DNA of 64,000 nucleotides from CAZWSX01 sp964636985 (GTDB lineage Bacteria; Planctomycetota; Planctomycetia; Pirellulales; Pirellulaceae), in NCBI GenBank assembly GCA_964636985.1, contig CAZWSX010000007.1, positions 194,226-258,225 of the forward strand. The letters are read 5' to 3'. A program made the translations under genes and the position numbers. The notes beneath the pieces were generated by a model. The model had not been told where the DNA came from and searched no databases. It saw only the letters and a list, made by a program, of their open reading frames with translations. Positions 36,050 to 46,062 of the stretch are shown here, in pieces; within the stretch, counting starts at the first letter, position 1; each line of letters begins with the position of its first letter.

Positions 36050-38651
36050 GTTGCAAATTCCAAAACTGTCGCTTGTCGTCCTGATCGGAACCAGCGGTTC
36101 AGGTAAAAGCACGTTTGCGCAAAAACACTTCCTGCCCACCGAAGTGATTTCGTCCGACTATTGCCGGGGCCTCGTCAGCGACGATACCAACGACCAAACC
36201 GCGACCAACGACGCGTTTGAACTGCTCCACTTCGTCGCCGGCAAGCGCTTGGCCCTCGGCAAGCTGGTCGTCATCGACGCAACCAACGTGCAAGCAGAAG
36301 CTCGCTTACCGCTCGTCCGGTTGGCCAAGGAGTACCACTGCTTTCCCGTGGCGATCGTGCTCAATCTCGACGAAGACCTTTGCCACGAACGGAATCGAGA
36401 CCGGCCCGATCGCCGGTTCGGCGCGCACGTGGTGCGGCAGCAAAAGTCGCAACTGAAGCGTTCGCTGCGATTTCTCAAGCACGAGGGATTTCGGTACATC
36501 TATGTGTTGAACGATCCGACTGAGGTCGATCGCGCTACGATCGAGCGGACGCCTCTTTGGAACGACCGCCGAGAGGAACACGGGCCGTTCGACATCATCG
36601 GCGATGTGCACGGCTGCGCCGACGAACTGGAAGAGCTGCTTGCCAAGCTGGGTTACGAACTTGCACCGCGCGGTGTCTCGTCCGATGACTCGTGGGGCGA
36701 GTACTTCTACCGTCATCCGCAAGGTCGTCGGGCGATCTTCGTTGGCGACCTGGTTGACCGTGGGCCGCGCGTTCTCGATTGTGTTCGGATCGCACGGAAC
36801 ATGGTCGAGCAGGGGACCGCTATGTGCGTACCCGGCAATCACGAAATGAAATTGCTCCGCAAGCTTTCTGGCAGGGACGTCAAAGTCTCGCACGGCTTGG
36901 CCGAATCGCTGGCGCAAATCGAGCAACTCGACGAGCAGGTTCGGCCGGCATTTGTGCAAGAAATGACGGCGTTCATGGATCGCCTCGTTAGCCACTACGT
37001 GCTCGACGACGGCAAACTGGTTGTCGCGCACGCCGGTTTGAAGAAGGAGATGCACGGTCGCGGATCGGGCAAAGTCCGCGAATTCTGCCTTTATGGCGAT
37101 ACCACGGGCGAGTCCGACGAGTTCGGCCTTCCTATCCGACTCAAGTGGGCCAAAGATTACCGCGGCACCGCCATGGTGGTTTACGGGCACACGCCTGTCG
37201 TGGAACCCGAGTGGCTCAACGGGACGGTCAACATCGATACTGGATGTGTCTTCGGCGGCAAGCTGACCGCGCTGCGCTACCCGGAAAAGCAGACCGTGTC
37301 GGTTCCGGCCAAGCGGATGTATTGCGAACCACGCCGCCCAATCGCCGATCCGGCGACAACGCCGAGCACACTCACAACGCAACAAGAGTACGACGACGTC
37401 CTCGACGCCGCGGATGTTCTGGGCAAGCGGATCATCGCGACGCGATTGCATCGCAACGTCACCGTTCGAGAGGAAAACGGCACGGCGGCATTCGAAGTGA
37501 TGTCGCGCTTCGCCGCCAATCCGAAGTGGCTGATTTACCTGCCGCCCACGATGTCTCCCTGCGCAACCAGCAGCGAAGCGGGGATGCTCGAGCATCCGGC
37601 GGAAGCGTTCGGTTATTTTTGCCAGGAAGGGGTCGCGCAGGTCGTGTGCGAAGAAAAGCACATGGGCTCGCGAGCAGTCGCGATCGTTTGCCGTGACGAA
37701 GCCGCCGCGCGGTCGACGTTCGGCGTGATCGAAAACGAGGCCGGCATCATTTACACCCGGACGGGGCGCCGATTCTTCAGCGATTCGGCTATGGAGATCG
37801 CTTTGCTGGATCGCCTTCGCCAGGCCATGACAGCCAGCGGCTTTTGGGACAAGTTCCAAACCACCTGGGCGTGCCTCGATTGCGAATTGATGCCCTGGTC
37901 GGCAAAAGCCCAGGAACTGTTGCGAAACGACTACGCCGCGATCGGCGCAGCGGGAAATGCCGCTCTTCCGTCAACTTTGGCGAGCATCGCCGTGGCGATG
38001 GAACGTCTTGATGGACCAGCGAGGGAGACGCTGCAAGGATTGCAATCGCAGTTCGCATCGCGAAGAGAGAACGTGACACGATTCGTTAACAGTTACCGGA
38101 ACTACTGCTGGCCCGTGCAATCGGTCGAGGACCTCAAACTGGCGCCGTTCCATTTGCTGGCGACGGAGGGTTACGTTCACAGTGGCCAAACCAACGTCTG
38201 GCACATGGAGACGCTGGCCGAAATCTGCCGGCACGATCCGCAGGTGCTGTTGGCCACACCTTACAAGGTCGTCGATATCGACGACCCGCAAAGCGAGGCC
38301 GAAGGGATCGCCTGGTGGCAATCGCTGGTGGCTAAGGGCGGCGAGGGGATGGTCGTGAAGCCGCTCTCCTTTGTTGCAACAAATGGCAGTGAGACGATCC
38401 AGCCAGCCGTCAAATGCCGTGGGCCGGAATACTTACGCATTATCTACGGTCCGGACTACAGCGACGAACAGAATCTGGCTCGGCTCCGGCGCCGCGGCTT
38501 GGGACGCAAGCGATCCCTAGCGTTGCGCGAGTTCGCCCTTGGAGTCGAAGCATTGGAACGCTTCGTCCGTCGCGAGCCGCTCCGCCGTGTGCACGAATGC
38601 GTGTTCGGCGTGCTGGCGCTCGAAAGCGAACCAGTCGACCCACGCTTGTAA
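36042..38651 (+). CDS. pnkp: Pnkp: polynucleotide kinase / 2',3'-phosphatase / ligase
   Basis: 869-residue trifunctional RNA-end-healing and sealing enzyme. Kinase (1 to about 175): Walker A GTSGSGKST (16-24) and VVIDATNVQAEAR. Metallophosphoesterase (about 180-430): D184-IIGDVHG, VGDLVDRGPR, PGNHEMK, HAGL, YGHTP. Ligase (about 470-869): nucleotidyl Lys K539 in EEKHMGSR, K773 in GEGMVVKP, K791 in VKCRG. The GTG start at 36042 overlaps the Hen1 stop. All three activities look intact, so it can remove 2',3'-cyclic phosphates, phosphorylate 5'-OH and join ends. Followed by two palindromes. Confidence 0.96.
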   Translation: MTKLQIPKLSLVVLIGTSGSGKSTFAQKHFLPTEVISSDYCRGLVSDDTNDQTATNDAFELLHFVAGKRLALGKLVVIDATNVQAEARLPLVRLAKEYHCFPVAIVLNLDEDLCHERNRDRPDRRFGAHVVRQQKSQLKRSLRFLKHEGFRYIYVLNDPTEVDRATIERTPLWNDRREEHGPFDIIGDVHGCADELEELLAKLGYELAPRGVSSDDSWGEYFYRHPQGRRAIFVGDLVDRGPRVLDCVRIARNMVEQGTAMCVPGNHEMKLLRKLSGRDVKVSHGLAESLAQIEQLDEQVRPAFVQEMTAFMDRLVSHYVLDDGKLVVAHAGLKKEMHGRGSGKVREFCLYGDTTGESDEFGLPIRLKWAKDYRGTAMVVYGHTPVVEPEWLNGTVNIDTGCVFGGKLTALRYPEKQTVSVPAKRMYCEPRRPIADPATTPSTLTTQQEYDDVLDAADVLGKRIIATRLHRNVTVREENGTAAFEVMSRFAANPKWLIYLPPTMSPCATSSEAGMLEHPAEAFGYFCQEGVAQVVCEEKHMGSRAVAIVCRDEAAARSTFGVIENEAGIIYTRTGRRFFSDSAMEIALLDRLRQAMTASGFWDKFQTTWACLDCELMPWSAKAQELLRNDYAAIGAAGNAALPSTLASIAVAMERLDGPARETLQGLQSQFASRRENVTRFVNSYRNYCWPVQSVEDLKLAPFHLLATEGYVHSGQTNVWHMETLAEICRHDPQVLLATPYKVVDIDDPQSEAEGIAWWQSLVAKGGEGMVVKPLSFVATNGSETIQPAVKCRGPEYLRIIYGPDYSDEQNLARLRRRGLGRKRSLALREFALGVEALERFVRREPLRRVHECVFGVLALESEPVDPRL

Positions 38652-38660
38652 TCTGTTCTC

Positions 38661-38684
38661 GTAGCCGCGTTCGCCAGAACGCGG
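38661..38684 (+). repeat. REP-like palindrome, type A, copy 2
   Basis: GTAG head, stem CCGCGTTC, loop GCCA, stem GAACGCGG, 10 bases after the Pnkp stop. It faces an inverted partner at 38742, as in a REPIN. Confidence 0.88.
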
Positions 38685-38741
38685 AAGGTTGGCGCCGCGT
38701 AGCCAAGAATCTCTGACCCGTCTGGTACGCTACGTCGTCCT

Positions 38742-38766
38742 CCGCACTCTTGGCGAGTGCGGCTAC
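38742..38766 (-). repeat. REP-like palindrome, type A variant (inverted)
   Basis: Minus strand: GTAG head, stem CCGCACTC, loop GCCAA, stem GAGTGCGG. Differences from the type A stem are compensated on the other arm. Confidence 0.82.
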
Positions 38767-38931
38767 GTTCTGCCGGTTATTCCGCTTATTCCCTCTATGC
38801 CGACTCTCCAAAGGCGGCCATCTCTTAGAGGGGAATGCCCGTTTCCCATTTGCAACCTAGGTTTGGATTGGACGCACGCGCCTAGTGCTCCCATTCCGTT
38901 AATTGATCGACAACTGGTTGCGAGTCCCCCG

Positions 38932-40263
<1,332 letters not shown>

Positions 40264-40280
40264 TGATTTTGGTTACACGA

Positions 40281-40313
40281 ACACTGGCGTCTTTTGGACG
40301 CCAGTGCCACCCA
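40281..40313 (-). repeat. REP-like palindrome, type C, copy 2
   Basis: Minus strand: GTGG head, stem CACTGGCGTC, five-base loop, stem GACGCCAGTG (10 base pairs). It sits between cpaF and tadB, inside the operon. Confidence 0.78.
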
Positions 40314-40382
40314 AGCCGATATTTCGATCAGTCCGACTGAAAGAGTCATTGAGTTCGTCCTCTCGCTTGAGAGCCTTTCACC

Positions 40383-41345
40383 ATGATGATGTTGATAGTT
40401 CCACTCGTCGTGTTCCTGGGAGTCGCCGCGCTGGTCGTGGCGGTCTCGGTGATGTTCACGAAGGAAGCGGACGAAGTCGTTGAGAATCGTCTGCACGCCA
40501 TGACCAGCGGCGTCGCCGCGCGAAGCGGCGGCGCAGCCGAAATCAAGGTCTATCAGGGTTCGTTGAACGAAAAGACCGACTGGATTGAAGAAGCAGTCAC
40601 TCGCCACTTCAACCTGCCGAAGTTTATCGAACAGTCGGGCGTTCGGATCACGACCTCGCAACTGGTTCTTATCACGATCGGCCTGGTCGGCGGAGCATCG
40701 GCGATCGCTTACGTCCTTCGATTGCCGGCGATGTATTGCCCGCTAGTCGGTCTGCCGTTCAGTATTTTGCCGCTGGCCTACGTCTGGTTCATGCGGGGAC
40801 GTCGGTTGGCCGCGTTCGGGCGGCAATTACCTGAGGCGCTGGAACTGATTTCGCGAGCCCTCCGCGCCGGTCACAGCTTGGCGTCGGGTATCAATCTAGT
40901 AGCCGAAGAAATGATGGAACCAATCCGCACTGAGTTCGAGCGTGTTTACGAGGCCCAGAACCTCGGTCGGCCGCTGGAAAGCTCGCTGGAAGAAATGGCC
41001 GAGCGGGTCCCCAACCTCGACTTGCGGTTCTTTGTGACGGCCGTGCTGTTGCAACGACAAACGGGTGGTGACCTGGCCGAAATTCTCGACAAGATCGGGT
41101 ACCTGATTCGCGAGCGCTTCAAGATTTGGGGCCAGATTCAGGCTCTGACGGGTGAAGGTCGGATGTCGGGTGCCGTGCTGTTGGCTTTGCCGCCGGTGCT
41201 GTTCGTCGTGCTATGGCGGCTCAATCCGACGTACATCACGCCTTTGTTCACCGACCCGATGGGTCAGCAAATGCTGGCTGGCGGGATTTTCATGCAGTTC
41301 CTCGGCGCGGTCGTGATCAAAAAGATCATCGATATCAAGGTTTAG
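40383..41345 (+). CDS. tadB: TadB-type pilus assembly membrane protein
   Basis: 320-residue T2SSF-domain protein of the Tad pilus inner-membrane platform. Hydrophobic segments at about residues 3-24, 92-110, 113-133 and two at the C-terminus (LLALPPVLFVVLWRL, GGIFMQFLGAVVIKKI). Family block RALRAGHSLASGINLVAEEMMEPI and TGGDLAEILDKIGYLIRERF. Starts MMMLIVPLVVFLG, 119 bases after cpaF, with a type C palindrome between. Cooperates with CpaF and TadC. Confidence 0.92.
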   Translation: MMMLIVPLVVFLGVAALVVAVSVMFTKEADEVVENRLHAMTSGVAARSGGAAEIKVYQGSLNEKTDWIEEAVTRHFNLPKFIEQSGVRITTSQLVLITIGLVGGASAIAYVLRLPAMYCPLVGLPFSILPLAYVWFMRGRRLAAFGRQLPEALELISRALRAGHSLASGINLVAEEMMEPIRTEFERVYEAQNLGRPLESSLEEMAERVPNLDLRFFVTAVLLQRQTGGDLAEILDKIGYLIRERFKIWGQIQALTGEGRMSGAVLLALPPVLFVVLWRLNPTYITPLFTDPMGQQMLAGGIFMQFLGAVVIKKIIDIKV

Positions 41346-41383
41346 AACGAGAAGTTTGGGAAACGACGTTTAGGAATCGAACG

Positions 41384-42364
41384 ATGCTTCTGCTTGCTCA
41401 AACATCAATGCCCGGCATGATCTGGATGGCTCCGTTGGCCGCGTTTGCGTGCATCGCGGTAATCGCTTACGTGTTGGCGGAACAATTCTCTGGAAAAGAC
41501 AAGTCGATCGAGGACCGCCTCGACGACTTCCGCGACCCTGCCGCGCGCCGCCAGCGCGAACGCAACAAGCGAGGCGAATCGACCGTCTCGCGCGTGCTTA
41601 CGAACACTGCTGTTGCGATGTCGAAGCCGCTCCAGCCCAAGAGCGAAACCGAAGTCAATGCTGTTCGCGATAAGCTTTCGTATGCTGGCTTCCGCAGCGA
41701 GAACGCCCCGTTCGTATTTTGGGGAGCGAAGTTCGCCGGTTTGATTTTTGGTTTTATGGTCGCCGGCGGGGTTTACGCCTTTGTCGGAATTAGCGGGATC
41801 ATGGGCCTGGTCAAAGCCATGGCGCCGATCGGCCTGTTGTTCTTTGGTCCCGACATCCTCATTTGGTGGATGGGCAAGAGTCGCAAGCAATCGATCTTCC
41901 TCGGCTTGCCCGACGCCCTCGACTTGCTCGTGGTGTGCGTGGAAGCCGGTCTCGGTCTCGACCAGGCGATGCGCAAGGTCACGGAGGAAATGAAAAAGTC
42001 GCACCCGGTCATCGCCGATGAATTCGGTCTGTGTAACTTGCACTTGCAGATGGGGCGCCAACGAACCCAAGTGCTGCAAGACTTAGGCAACCGTAACGGC
42101 GTGGAAGACCTTCGGACCCTGGCGTCGATCATGATCCAAGCCGACAAGTTCGGCTCCAGCATCGCCCAAGCGTTGCGAACGCAAAGCGAAGCGATGCGAA
42201 CTCGCCGCCGTCAGATCGCCGAAGAAAAAGCCCAGCAAACGGCGGTGAAGTTGATCTTCCCGCTGGTGCTCTTCATCTTCCCGGGCATCTTCGTCGTGCT
42301 GGTCGGGCCCGCCGCCATCACGATGGTCCGCGAAATGTTCCCCGCCATGAGCAAGGGCGGCTAA
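41384..42364 (+). CDS. tadC: TadC-type pilus assembly membrane protein
   Basis: 326-residue second T2SSF-domain protein of the Tad platform. Start at 41384, 38 bases after tadB; the longer frame upstream overlaps tadB and is ignored. Hydrophobic segments near the N-terminus (MAPLAAFACIAVIAYVLA), in the middle (FAGLIFGFMVAGGVYAFVG) and at the C-terminus (LIFPLVLFIFPGIFVVLVG). Family block DALDLLVVCVEAGLGLDQAMRKV and SIAQALRTQSEAMR. Prepilin and secretin genes are not in the window. Confidence 0.92.
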   Translation: MLLLAQTSMPGMIWMAPLAAFACIAVIAYVLAEQFSGKDKSIEDRLDDFRDPAARRQRERNKRGESTVSRVLTNTAVAMSKPLQPKSETEVNAVRDKLSYAGFRSENAPFVFWGAKFAGLIFGFMVAGGVYAFVGISGIMGLVKAMAPIGLLFFGPDILIWWMGKSRKQSIFLGLPDALDLLVVCVEAGLGLDQAMRKVTEEMKKSHPVIADEFGLCNLHLQMGRQRTQVLQDLGNRNGVEDLRTLASIMIQADKFGSSIAQALRTQSEAMRTRRRQIAEEKAQQTAVKLIFPLVLFIFPGIFVVLVGPAAITMVREMFPAMSKGG

Positions 42365-42368
42365 GCAT

Positions 42369-42392
42369 GTAGGACGGACAATCCTGTCCGTC
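42369..42392 (+). repeat. REP-like palindrome, type B, copy 2
   Basis: Same sequence as the 27952 copy: GTAG head, stem GACGGACA, loop ATCC. It begins five bases past the tadC stop. Confidence 0.85.
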
Positions 42393-42457
42393 GATAGTGG
42401 ACTCGCTCTGGCAAGCAAAGAGTGGGAGCCAGGGAGTCGAAGGAGAGGGGGAGCGTG

Positions 42458-42491
42458 AAAAGTGGCACAGACAATCCTGTCTGTGCGCGGT
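42458..42491 (+). repeat. REP-like palindrome, type B' (GTGG head), copy 1
   Basis: AAAAGTGG, stem CACAGACA, loop ATCC, stem TGTCTGTG, then CGCGGT. All 34 bases match the copy at 60451. The stem carries compensated changes relative to type B. Confidence 0.85.
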
Positions 42492-42530
42492 GGACTCACC
42501 ACTTCAACACGCGCCGCGCGTGCAATAGCG

Positions 42531-43100
42531 CTACTTCGCAACCGGCACCAAGCTGATCACTCCATCGCGCGCCGCCTCATCCCCGAGCTTGCGAAACTCA
42601 ATCCGCACCTTGGCCGGATCGGTCGCCGTTTGCAAAGCGATATAGAACGTATTCATCGCCTTCACCGGCTTGCCTTCGATTGAAACGATCGCGTCACCTG
42701 CTTCTAAAGCGATCTTCTGAGCGCGGCCATCCATCGTTGTAACAACAGACTTCAAGGGACTGGCAACTGACTTGCTGCCCGCGCGATCAACTGCTGAAAT
42801 CCGTTCGATGTTGTATCCATCGCTGTCGAACCAGCCATCGGCACCGATCAGCCACTTTCTTTCGGGCACACGAACGGGTACCGAAACGGTATAGCGGCGC
42901 TCGAACGTTCGCCCCGAAGCATCCGTCGTTGCTTCCGTTCGCGATTCCAGGCCCTGCACGATACTGCCGACAGCAACTTCTAATTGGTCGCTATACGTCT
43001 CCGCATTCGCAGGACGTGTCTTCTTCTCAAGCTCCGCGCCGTCAGCCAAAGGAAACACGAACGCCAGAGACAAACCGACGAAGATCAGGATGCGTCGCAT
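42531..43100 (-). CDS. Exported PDZ-domain-like protein
   Basis: 189-residue exported protein: signal peptide MRRILIFVGLSLAFVFPLADGAE; a beta-rich central part (RRYTVSVPVRVPERKW); and a PDZ-like C-terminus in which ALEAGDAIVSIEGKPVKAMNTFYIALQ is the carboxylate-binding loop region. No protease domain accompanies it. Likely a periplasmic binding or chaperone module. It is convergent with tadC across the palindromes, and 92 bases separate it from the upstream gene. Confidence 0.75.
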   Translation of the reverse strand: MRRILIFVGLSLAFVFPLADGAELEKKTRPANAETYSDQLEVAVGSIVQGLESRTEATTDASGRTFERRYTVSVPVRVPERKWLIGADGWFDSDGYNIERISAVDRAGSKSVASPLKSVVTTMDGRAQKIALEAGDAIVSIEGKPVKAMNTFYIALQTATDPAKVRIEFRKLGDEAARDGVISLVPVAK

Positions 43101-43192
43101 AGGTTTATCTCCTTGGCGGGGTCGACGGCTGTACTAACCACCACGTTCGCTGAACGGAAGTCGCCCGTCAAGCATCTGTGATTAAACGGCGC

Positions 43193-44434
43193 CTACCTGC
43201 CATACCACGCCAGCAGCCGAATGAGCTGGTTGTTGACCATCAGGGCTTTCAGTCGCGTTCGTTGTTGAAGCCCGGATAGCGGCGCATAACCCTGAGCCCG
43301 GTCGAGGGCCGTGATGATCTCGTGGATGTCGTTGGGCTCAGGCGATCGGCCGAAGGTGGCCCAACGCAGCAGATAGAGAGCCGCCGGGTACATCAGCGCG
43401 AGTTCCAGCCAGCTTTCCAGAACCGACCACCCGCGACGATTCGCCAGAGCGAAGGTATACGAGCGGGCCGAAGCCTCGAAGAATCTCCCCAGCGGAGTCA
43501 CGATCGCCGGATCGATTTTTCCGAGTGCCTGTTCCATATCAGCGAACTTCGCGACTGGAAACTTGGGATGGACTTGGGGAAGCTTACCGCGGCCGAACGT
43601 CATCGTCATCGCCCACCAGGCGAGATGGAACCGCGTGAACCAGGTCGGCTGGATGTAGTTGCGAGGATGCAATCGCGCTAGTTCGAGCAGCGTCAAACGG
43701 AATAGCATTCCGGCGCCGCTGCCGGGCGCCACGCGTTCACTAAAGAAGGGCGCGATCTCCTCGCCAATGTTTTCTTCAAGGACTCGCGACAGATTGCCTA
43801 ATTCGCCATCGCCGATTCCTTTCGTCTTGGCCTCCTCCATCAATCGGCAATACTCGATCCCGTGCGCCAATCGCCGGATCGGCGGATAGCGCTCGTCAGC
43901 TGCGATCCGCGCCAAAGCTTGCAAGGCAACATTGGCCCGCTTCCACGAGGGTGCTTCGTCGTGCTTGAGCCGTGGTGTGCCATGAGGTGTCTCGGTCAGA
44001 CCTCCTTCGGCATCCCATGCTTGGACCGCCGGCAAGTGCTCTTTCACGTCGCGGCCGCGATCGGCCGCCGCCGAAGGGCACGCGCGACGAATGGTAAGAA
44101 CTGCGTCCTTCTCGCGGTGGATCAACTGCATCGGAAAGACGCGGCAGATCAGCGGCTTTTCGTCAAAGCCATATTCCGCGTGGATGCGACAGAGGCCGTT
44201 GTCTTGCAAAAAGACACAGCTGCCATCGGAACGCTTAGCGAGCTGTCGCATTCCGCCTTCAAACGGTGCCGTGATCGCGACGTTGGCGTACTCAGGCTTC
44301 TCGTTCCACTTTTGCTTTTCGAGGCGTTCCAGGTCGTCGGGCTTAAGTGGCACGATACTTCCGCGGCAGCAGACGCCACATTGATGGCAGTCCCACTTTT
44401 CCCCCATCGGAAGCGTGACGATCGGAAGCGACAT
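43193..44434 (-). CDS. YkgJ-type cysteine-cluster protein (FliB-like)
   Basis: 413-residue protein. N-terminal metal-binding cluster CHQCGVCCRGSIVPL (pattern CxxCxxCC) with a second set in SCVFLQDNGLCRIHAEYGF and ICRVFP; this is the YkgJ/'putative zinc- or iron-chelating' domain, related to the lysine-N-methylase FliB family. The C-terminal 250 residues are helical without a recognised domain. It is 11 bases downstream of the PQQ-propeller gene in the same operon, though no functional link is obvious. Confidence 0.85.
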   Translation of the reverse strand: MSLPIVTLPMGEKWDCHQCGVCCRGSIVPLKPDDLERLEKQKWNEKPEYANVAITAPFEGGMRQLAKRSDGSCVFLQDNGLCRIHAEYGFDEKPLICRVFPMQLIHREKDAVLTIRRACPSAAADRGRDVKEHLPAVQAWDAEGGLTETPHGTPRLKHDEAPSWKRANVALQALARIAADERYPPIRRLAHGIEYCRLMEEAKTKGIGDGELGNLSRVLEENIGEEIAPFFSERVAPGSGAGMLFRLTLLELARLHPRNYIQPTWFTRFHLAWWAMTMTFGRGKLPQVHPKFPVAKFADMEQALGKIDPAIVTPLGRFFEASARSYTFALANRRGWSVLESWLELALMYPAALYLLRWATFGRSPEPNDIHEIITALDRAQGYAPLSGLQQRTRLKALMVNNQLIRLLAWYGR

Positions 44435-44445
44435 CGATTGTTTGG

Positions 44446-45768
44446 TTACTTTTCCGCCGAGAGGCTAGCGCGAACAAGCTCTTTGTCATTGCGGGCAAAG
44501 ATGCTCTTCATGGCAAACGCCGGGTGCGACCAGCAGACGCCACCCCGTTGCCGGAGTTGGTCGGTGGTGGGCTCGATCACTTTCGCGCGGGAGAATTCTT
44601 CGAATCCAGACGGCGAGAGCTTGCCGATGAGCAGTTCACCTCGTTCGTTGAACAGCCAATCGCGGTCGCCTTGTTCCACGAAGTGGATCGTGCTCCAACG
44701 GCTCTTAGGCGTGGCCGTAAGATTTTCCCACAAGCGATGGCCCGTCTTCCCGTCCAGACAACGCAGTTCGCCATAGCTATCGACGCCATACACGTAGCCA
44801 TCGCGAACGATCGGCGTGCTGATGATCGATTGCAGTGCGTCGGTATTGTTTTCACTTGGTCCCACGATATTCCACAGCGTTTCGACCTTCGGTTCGTTGG
44901 GGTCGAATCGCAGCATCAGCGAGCCATCGTAGAACGACGTGAAGAAGAGCGTGTCGCCGCTCACGACTGGCGTGGCACAGCCAATCGGCATGTTCTTGGG
45001 TTTCCACAGAACGCTCCACAGGACCTTTCCGTCTTCGAGCTTGAGCCCCGAGACGCTTCCCCCCGTCCAAACGACAACCACTTGCTGGTCACCTTGCTTG
45101 ATGAGGATCGGCGCACTGTACTGGCCCGGTTCTTTGAGAGCTTTCCATTTTTCCTTGCCACTGGCCGTATCGAGCGAGACGATACACGCTCCATCGGCGC
45201 CGCTGATTTGCGCGATGATCTGATCGCCCACGACGAGCGGTGACGCAGACACACCCCAAATTGGCATTTCGATCCGGTAGTCGGTGCGAAGATCTCGCTT
45301 CCAGACCACGTCGCCTGTCTTGGCGTCGCAGCAATGCAGGTGTCCGGCGGAGCCTAACGCGTAGGCCTTGCCGTGGTCGACCGAAACCGAAGCGCGTGGG
45401 CCCGCAGGATAGCCGATGCCATCGTACGGAGCGTCGTATTCGACTTTCCAAACTGGCTTGCCCGTCTCAGCATCGAAGCACAAGATGCGTTCTTGTTCTT
45501 TACCGTCGGCCGTGTTGCGATCGGTCACGTAGACCAAGCCGTCAGCGACTGTCGGGCCGCTGTAGCCAGGGCCGATGGGTACTTTCCACATCAGCGGAAG
45601 CTGTCCCTTGGGCAAACTTTCGACGATCCCCGTCTCGTGCCATCTGCCGTCGCGATCGATTCCGCGCCACTGGGGCCAGTCGTCGCCGATCGCGGACATG
45701 GCGGCCAAGCAAATTGCAGACACTAGAACTGCTGCCAGCCACGTCGTGACTTTTGTTTTTGCCAACAT
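44446..45768 (-). CDS. PQQ-type beta-propeller exported protein
   Basis: 440-residue protein: signal peptide MLAKTKVTTWLAAVLVSAICLAA(MSA) then a PQQ-like propeller beginning WPQWRGIDRDGRWHETGIV, the standard opening of planctomycete PQQ-propellers. Blades include ERILCFDAETGKPVWKVEY, GHLHCCDAKTGDVVWKRD, GACIVSLDTASGKEKWKAL, GELRCLDGKTGHRLW. No quinoprotein catalytic residues visible. Precedes the YkgJ-type gene by 11 bases. Confidence 0.85.
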   Translation of the reverse strand: MLAKTKVTTWLAAVLVSAICLAAMSAIGDDWPQWRGIDRDGRWHETGIVESLPKGQLPLMWKVPIGPGYSGPTVADGLVYVTDRNTADGKEQERILCFDAETGKPVWKVEYDAPYDGIGYPAGPRASVSVDHGKAYALGSAGHLHCCDAKTGDVVWKRDLRTDYRIEMPIWGVSASPLVVGDQIIAQISGADGACIVSLDTASGKEKWKALKEPGQYSAPILIKQGDQQVVVVWTGGSVSGLKLEDGKVLWSVLWKPKNMPIGCATPVVSGDTLFFTSFYDGSLMLRFDPNEPKVETLWNIVGPSENNTDALQSIISTPIVRDGYVYGVDSYGELRCLDGKTGHRLWENLTATPKSRWSTIHFVEQGDRDWLFNERGELLIGKLSPSGFEEFSRAKVIEPTTDQLRQRGGVCWSHPAFAMKSIFARNDKELVRASLSAEK

Positions 45769-46062
45769 GAGGGCGAATCCAGATCGTATGAACGTGAAGA
45801 TCGTGCGAATTCAGGCGAACCATCCACCACCGATCTTCCTTCCGTTGGCCCGATGTGACAAGCGGACAGAGCGCCCACTCCGCTTCGCGCCCCTCAAATC
45901 CATTGATATCTGCCGCGGGATCAGTTAACGTCGAAGATATCGAACTCCTGCAAAGACAGGCCTCCCACGCACCCAGCGTCCCACCTTGGAGGTCTTACCC
46001 GCCTTACATCCGGCATCTGTTTCTGCGTAGCGGAAACGAGATGTGCTCCTTCGGGGAAATGA

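Noticed and set aside
36306..37859. 517-codon frame on the minus strand
   Set aside because: Antisense to Pnkp, whose motifs are complete; no features of its own.
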